Origin: Bacteroidota bacterium
GTDB taxonomy: Bacteria; Bacteroidota; Bacteroidia; Flavobacteriales; Weeksellaceae
Assembly (NCBI GenBank): GCA_023386965.1
Contig: JAEWIR010000031.1
Coordinates: 1 to 45,744 of the forward strand
Length of the DNA: 45,744 nt
Direction: 5' to 3'
The notes under the pieces were generated by a model, which saw only the letters and a program-made list of their open reading frames with translations, made no database searches and was not told the DNA's origin. This document shows, one piece after another, positions 41,608-45,744 of the stretch (the first letter of the stretch is position 1; the number at the start of each line of letters is the position of its first letter). Position numbers and translations under genes: made by a program.

Positions 41608-42990
41608 ATGAAAGGATTTATACAAACACTTAAAAACATTTGGAGTCTAAAGGAACTTAGGGATAAAATCTTATTTACTTTAGGAATGGTCCTAGTGTAT
41701 AGATTCGCAACCTTTATTTCCCTGCCGGCCATTAACCTGTCCGAAGTTGGGAACTTATTGGATCATTACAAAAGTCAGGGCGGAAACAACCAGGGAGCAG
41801 GTCTTCTTGGTTTGCTTTCGTCATTTACAGGAGGTGCATTTGCCAATGCCTCGGTTATGGCCCTCGGGATCATGCCCTATATCTCTGCCTCGATTATCGT
41901 GCAGTTGATGGGTATGGCCATCCCTTACCTTCAGAAACTTCAGAAGGATGGGGAGTCCGGCCGTAACACCCTTAATCAGATCACCAGATGGTTAACCATC
42001 GCGGTATGTCTGGTGCAGGCACCCTCGTACCTTACCTCAATTACACAGATGTTCCTGCCTTATTCGCAGTTTTCTGCTGCCTACTATATCCATCCGGAAT
42101 CCGTGATGTTTTGGCTGCCGAGTATTGTTATCCTGGTAGCGGGTTCTGTATTTGCTATGTGGCTGGGCGAGAAGATTACGGACAAAGGTATCGGAAACGG
42201 TATCTCTATCCTGATTATGGTGGGTATTCTTGCCGGTTTGCCGCAGGCATTCGTACAGGAATACGTTACGCAAACAGGTAAAGGCGGTTCTGGAACCATC
42301 CTGATCCTGGTTGAAGTGCTGTTCTGGATGCTGGTGGTATTGCTTGCTATTATCCTGTCTGTAGCAGTACGTAAGATTCCTATTCAGTACGTGAGCCGTG
42401 CTCAGGCACGAGGCGGTGTAAACAAAAACCTGATGCAGGGTGCCAGACAATGGATCCCGCTTAAGGTGAACGCGGCAGGTGTAATGCCAATCATCTTCGC
42501 GCAGGCGTTGATGTTTGTACCGGGACTGTTGGTAAAACTGGACGACAGCAATACCTTTTTTGCAGGCTTCCAGAACGTTTTCAGCTGGCAGTATAATGTT
42601 CTCTTTGCATTGCTTATTATTATCTTCACCTTCTTTTACACGGCAATTACGATTCCGGTAAACCAGATGGCCGACGATCTTAAGCGCAACGGAGGGCTTA
42701 TTCCTAAGGTGAGACCGGGTAAGGAAACCTCTGATTATCTGGATGATATTTTATCAAAATTAACATTGCCAGGTTCAATATTTTTAGCTATTTTTGCAGT
42801 CCTTCCGGCACTAGTGTTCGGATGGTTGGTGGAGACGCAGAATTTTGCCCTGTTTTTCGGGGGAACCTCGCTTTTAATTATGGTGGGTGTTATCCTGGAT
42901 ACGGTACAGCAAATCAATACTTATCTGTTGAACCACCATTATGACGGTTTGATGCAGTCTAAATTATCAAGGTCATCAAACATCCAATAG
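41608..42990 (+). CDS. secY: Preprotein translocase channel subunit SecY
   Basis: 460 residues with ten hydrophobic helices; SecY forms the protein-conducting pore with SecE and SecG. GIMPYISASIIVQLMG (helix 2 region), PIQYVSRAQARGG in the cytoplasmic loop C5 region and FTFFYTAITIPVNQMADDLK are typical. The N-terminal VYRFATFISLPAINL places the plug and first helix. Normal order rplO-secY-infA; adk and map are absent. Confidence 0.98.
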   Translation: MKGFIQTLKNIWSLKELRDKILFTLGMVLVYRFATFISLPAINLSEVGNLLDHYKSQGGNNQGAGLLGLLSSFTGGAFANASVMALGIMPYISASIIVQLMGMAIPYLQKLQKDGESGRNTLNQITRWLTIAVCLVQAPSYLTSITQMFLPYSQFSAAYYIHPESVMFWLPSIVILVAGSVFAMWLGEKITDKGIGNGISILIMVGILAGLPQAFVQEYVTQTGKGGSGTILILVEVLFWMLVVLLAIILSVAVRKIPIQYVSRAQARGGVNKNLMQGARQWIPLKVNAAGVMPIIFAQALMFVPGLLVKLDDSNTFFAGFQNVFSWQYNVLFALLIIIFTFFYTAITIPVNQMADDLKRNGGLIPKVRPGKETSDYLDDILSKLTLPGSIFLAIFAVLPALVFGWLVETQNFALFFGGTSLLIMVGVILDTVQQINTYLLNHHYDGLMQSKLSRSSNIQ

Positions 42991-42995
42991 TATAA

Positions 42996-43211
42996 ATGGC
43001 TAAGCAAAAACATATTGAACAGGACGGCGTAATTACGGAAGCACTTTCGAATGCGCAGTTCCGTGTGGAATTGGAAAATGGGCATATTTTAATTGCCCAT
43101 ATTTCCGGTAAAATGAGAATGCACTATATCAAGCTGCTGCCCGGCGATAAGGTAAAGCTTGAAATGTCTCCCTATGATTTATCAAAGGGAAGAATCACGT
43201 TCAGATACTAA
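42996..43211 (+). CDS. infA: Translation initiation factor IF-1
   Basis: 71 residues, OB fold; AKQKHIEQDGVITEALSNAQ and AHISGKMRMHYIKLLPGDKV are conserved. It starts 5 bases after secY. Confidence 0.97.
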   Translation: MAKQKHIEQDGVITEALSNAQFRVELENGHILIAHISGKMRMHYIKLLPGDKVKLEMSPYDLSKGRITFRY

Positions 43212-43288
43212 GTGTCTGGCGTTTGTAACTTTTTATAACAATTGCAATTAGCCTAAAGCCAATTGCCATAAGCATAAAGCAAAATCAA
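43212..43288 (+). other. infA-rpmJ spacer with short repeats
   Basis: The 77-base gap contains a degenerate 'gcaattagcctaaagcc/gccataagcataaagc' repeat ending just before the rpmJ ATG. Confidence 0.5.
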
Positions 43289-43405
43289 ATGAAAGTTAGA
43301 GCATCTATTAAAAAAAGAAGTGCTGATTGCAAGATTGTTCGTCGTAAGGGCGTTCTGTTTGTAATCAACAAGAAAAACCCAAAATTTAAACAAAGACAAG
43401 GCTAA
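43289..43405 (+). CDS. rpmJ: 50S ribosomal protein L36
   Basis: A 38-residue gene: MKVRASIKKRSADCKIVRR at the start and NPKFKQRQG at the end. The usual zinc ligands are reduced to one Cys, so this is the zinc-free form. It is 9 bases before rpsM. Confidence 0.95.
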   Translation: MKVRASIKKRSADCKIVRRKGVLFVINKKNPKFKQRQG

Positions 43406-43414
43406 AATTAAATT

Positions 43415-43792
43415 ATGGCGAGAATTTCCGGTATTGATTTACCAAAAAACAAAAGAGGAGTTATCGGTTTAACTTACATCTATGGGATCGGAAGAAGCAC
43501 TTCTTCAGAAATCCTTAAGAATGCCGGTATCAGCGAAGACAAAAAAGTCAACGAATGGAATGACGATGAATTGGCCGCAATCAGAAACTACATCACCGAA
43601 AACATTAAGGTTGAAGGTGAACTGCGTTCTGAAGTGCAACTGAACATCAAGCGATTGATGGACATTGGGTGCCAACGAGGAATACGTCACAGACTCGGAT
43701 TACCTTTAAGAGGCCAAAGAACGAAAAACAATTCTAGAACCCGTAAAGGAAGAAGAAAAACTGTTGCTAATAAGAAAAAGGCAAGTAAATAA
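43415..43792 (+). CDS. rpsM: 30S ribosomal protein S13
   Basis: 125 residues; S13 bridges to the 50S and touches the P-site tRNA. ARISGIDLPKNKRGVIGLTY and RHRLGLPLRGQRTKNNSRTR are signatures. Confidence 0.98.
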   Translation: MARISGIDLPKNKRGVIGLTYIYGIGRSTSSEILKNAGISEDKKVNEWNDDELAAIRNYITENIKVEGELRSEVQLNIKRLMDIGCQRGIRHRLGLPLRGQRTKNNSRTRKGRRKTVANKKKASK

Positions 43793-43803
43793 TCGTTAGA
43801 ATT

Positions 43804-44193
43804 ATGGCAAAACAAAATAAAGTAGTTAAGAAAAGAAAAGTAAAGGTAGAGGCCATTGGTGAAGCACACATCCAGGCGTCTTTCAATAATATTATTATTT
43901 CTTTAACAAATAAAGCCGGAGAGGTGATCTCTTGGGCTTCTGCCGGTAAAATGGGTTTCAGAGGTTCTAAGAAAAACACTCCGTTTGCAGCTCAGATGGC
44001 TGCAGAAAACTGCGCTGCTGTAGCCCACGAAGCGGGACTCAGAAGAGTAAAGGTGTTCGTAAAAGGTCCTGGTCAGGGTAGAGAATCTGCCATCAGAACG
44101 ATTCACAATTCCGGAATTGAAGTTAGTGAGATTGTAGATGTAACTCCAATGCCACATAACGGTTGCAGACCTCCTAAAAGAAGAAGAGTATAA
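43804..44193 (+). CDS. rpsK: 30S ribosomal protein S11
   Basis: 129 residues; S11 lies on the 30S platform. GRESAIRTIHNSGIEVSEIV and TPMPHNGCRPPKRRRV are conserved. Confidence 0.98.
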   Translation: MAKQNKVVKKRKVKVEAIGEAHIQASFNNIIISLTNKAGEVISWASAGKMGFRGSKKNTPFAAQMAAENCAAVAHEAGLRRVKVFVKGPGQGRESAIRTIHNSGIEVSEIVDVTPMPHNGCRPPKRRRV

Positions 44194-44285
44194 TTTATAC
44201 ACTTTACATTTTGGAGTTTGATTTTAAGGATCATTTCCTTTAATAATCCAAAATCCAGAATCTATAATCTAAAATCTAAAAAAAT
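44194..44285 (+). other. rpsK-rpsD spacer with 'ataatctaaaatcta' filler
   Basis: The 92-base gap ends in a degenerate repeat (aatccaaaatccagaatc...ataatctaaaatcta) running to the rpsD ATG. No promoter is evident. Confidence 0.5.
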
Positions 44286-44894
44286 ATGGCAAGATATATT
44301 GGACCTAAAACCAAGATTGCAAGAAAGTTCGGCGCCGCTATCTATGGTGACGACAAAAGCTTCGAAAGAAGAAAAAACCAACCACCGGGACAGCATGGAC
44401 CTAACAGAAGGAGAAATGCCAAAAAATCTGAGTATGCAGTTCAGCTTATGGAAAAGCAGAAAGCTAAATATACTTACGGTATCCTGGAAAGACAGTTCTC
44501 AAACCTTTTTGACAGAGCGACAAGAGCAAAAGGGGTAACAGGTGAAATCCTTTTACAACTTTGCGAATCAAGATTGGACAACGTAGTTTACAGAATTGGT
44601 TTCGCTAAAACCAGAGCCGGCGCAAGACAGTTGGTATCACACAGACACGTAACCGTGAATGGTGAGCTGGTAAACATTCCTTCTTATATCCTTAAGGCAG
44701 GTGATGTGGTAGCAATCAGAGAAAAATCCAAATCTCTGGAAATTATTGCAGATGCTTTGGCATCTAAAGCAAACTACGAATGGTTGCAGTTTAACGATGA
44801 GAAAAAGGAAAGTACTTTCCTTTCAGCTCCTGAGAGAATTCAGATTCCTGAAGACATCAAAGAGCAGCTTATCGTCGAGCTTTACAACAAATAA
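44286..44894 (+). CDS. rpsD: 30S ribosomal protein S4
   Basis: 202 residues; S4 starts 30S body assembly. ARYIGPKTKIARKFGAAIYG at the N-terminus and the S4 RNA-binding domain (RLDNVVYRIGFAKTRAGARQ, SHRHVTVNGELV) are clear. Confidence 0.98.
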   Translation: MARYIGPKTKIARKFGAAIYGDDKSFERRKNQPPGQHGPNRRRNAKKSEYAVQLMEKQKAKYTYGILERQFSNLFDRATRAKGVTGEILLQLCESRLDNVVYRIGFAKTRAGARQLVSHRHVTVNGELVNIPSYILKAGDVVAIREKSKSLEIIADALASKANYEWLQFNDEKKESTFLSAPERIQIPEDIKEQLIVELYNK

Positions 44895-44927
44895 TAATTA
44901 TAATCCAATCTTTGCTCAACCAATAAT

Positions 44928-45744
44928 ATGGCAATTTTACAATTCATAAAACCCGATAAAGTAATTCTATTAAGCTCCGACGATTTTAAAGGTCAGTTTG
45001 AATTCAGACCTCTTGAGTCGGGTTTCGGACTTACGATCGGTAATGCTTTGAGAAGAGTTTTGCTTTCTTCTCTGGAAGGATATGCTATTTCTTCAATCAA
45101 AATAGAAGGGGTAGAGCACGAGTTTTCAACAATTCCCGGTGTTATTGAAGATGTTACAGAAATTATTCTGAATCTGAAGCAACTGCGCCTGAAGGCTCTT
45201 GGAGAAAATCAGACCGCTGAGCAGGTAGTTGCTAAAGTTTCCGGACAGTCAGTTGTTACAGGTGCAGATCTTGGTAAATCCATGAACGGATTCGAAGTTC
45301 TGAATCCCGATCTTGTGATCTGTAATATGAACGAGGACGTAAACTTCGAGATTACTTTCAATATTGAAAAGGGTAGAGGTTATGTTCCTTCCGAACAGAA
45401 CAAATCCGGCACAGCTCCTTTGGGAACCATAGCCATCGATTCTATCTTTACTCCTATCAAGAAGGTGAAGTATGCAATTGAAAACTATCGTGTTGAGCAA
45501 AAAACAGACTACGAAAAACTGATACTTGATATTGAAACCGATGGTTCCATTACTCCGCAGAATGCTTTAACTGAAGCTTCCAAGATTTTGATCTATCACT
45601 TTATGCTGTTCTCCGACGAAAGGATTACCCTGGAAACGGAAGCCGTAAAAGCATCAATTCAGTATGACGAAGAAACTTTACATACAAGACAGCTTCTTAA
45701 ATCCAAACTTGCCGATATGGACCTTTCCGTAAGAGCTTTGAATT
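44928..45744 (+). CDS. rpoA: RNA polymerase alpha subunit (5' part)
   Basis: The gene starts at ATG 44928, 33 bases after rpsD, and runs off the window after 272 codons. FEFRPLESGFGLTIGNALRR is the alpha N-terminal dimerisation signature; EGVEHEFSTIPGVIEDVTEI follows. The last residues (LADMDLSVRALN) begin the C-terminal domain. Its transcription with rpsM-rpsK-rpsD is the usual alpha operon order. Confidence 0.97.
   Translation, partial: MAILQFIKPDKVILLSSDDFKGQFEFRPLESGFGLTIGNALRRVLLSSLEGYAISSIKIEGVEHEFSTIPGVIEDVTEIILNLKQLRLKALGENQTAEQVVAKVSGQSVVTGADLGKSMNGFEVLNPDLVICNMNEDVNFEITFNIEKGRGYVPSEQNKSGTAPLGTIAIDSIFTPIKKVKYAIENYRVEQKTDYEKLILDIETDGSITPQNALTEASKILIYHFMLFSDERITLETEAVKASIQYDEETLHTRQLLKSKLADMDLSVRALN

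Noticed and set aside
43289..43405. Degenerate rpmJ pseudogene because Cys ligands are missing
   Set aside because: The full length and basic residues are kept, and zinc-free L36 is normal in many bacteria.

Overview
The window looks like a chromosomal segment of a flavobacterium (Bacteroidota, Flavobacteriia), most like the Chryseobacterium/Weeksellaceae group. Support for this: repeated promoters of the Bacteroidota form TTTG-N19-TAnnTTTG, a bacillithiol gene (bshC), family proteins typical of the phylum (GYDIA-type GHMP kinase, GLPGLI protein, Porin_10-like barrel, LptD with its OstA-like N-terminus), and almost no Shine-Dalgarno sequences. The species cannot be named from sequence reading alone.

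Layout. 1-7363 (+): the tail of an outer-membrane porin, then bshC, a LysM/periplasmic-binding protein, fabD, a GHMP kinase and pckA. 7420-9743 (-): aroQ, tRNA-Glu, rpsT, a second tRNA-Glu and a cell-wall amidase. 9793-13306 (+): lptD, ridA and a small membrane protein. 13377-14894 (-): a DegP/DegQ-type protease. 15132-17216 (+): U32-family protein, ferredoxin and 5-formyl-THF cyclo-ligase. 17168-18890 (-): a lipoprotein and a single-pass membrane protein behind a perfect palindrome. 19088-19748 (+): two Ala/Asp/Ser-rich lipoproteins. 19799-25242 (-): RNA methyltransferase, rmuC, a DUF5995-like protein, a YCII-domain lipoprotein, pncB and dps.

25486-45744 (+) is the str-S10-spc-alpha ribosomal superoperon: rpsL-rpsG-fusA-rpsJ, then rplC to rpsD and the start of rpoA. 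Two features stand out. First, fusA carries an in-frame TGA at 27839-27841 with homology continuing in the same frame on both sides. Second, the usual rpsJ-rplC junction is split by about 3.6 kb. This inserted region has five direct copies of a segment made of the last codons of rpsJ plus its terminator (183-bp period), separated in places by a nested palindrome. Between copies 3 and 4 lies an AT-rich cassette of three small genes: a lipoprotein-like protein, a 52-residue Gly/Ala/Trp-rich peptide that starts on the stop codon of the first gene, and a small multi-pass membrane protein. A hexamer microsatellite lies just upstream of the cassette. Its architecture suggests a peptide (perhaps bacteriocin-like) with an immunity or partner protein, but function is inference. 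A small membrane protein and a GLPGLI protein follow, then a near-perfect promoter restarts ribosomal expression at rplC.

Within the ribosomal run, five of the longer spacers hold degenerate short-period repeats or hairpins placed directly before start codons.
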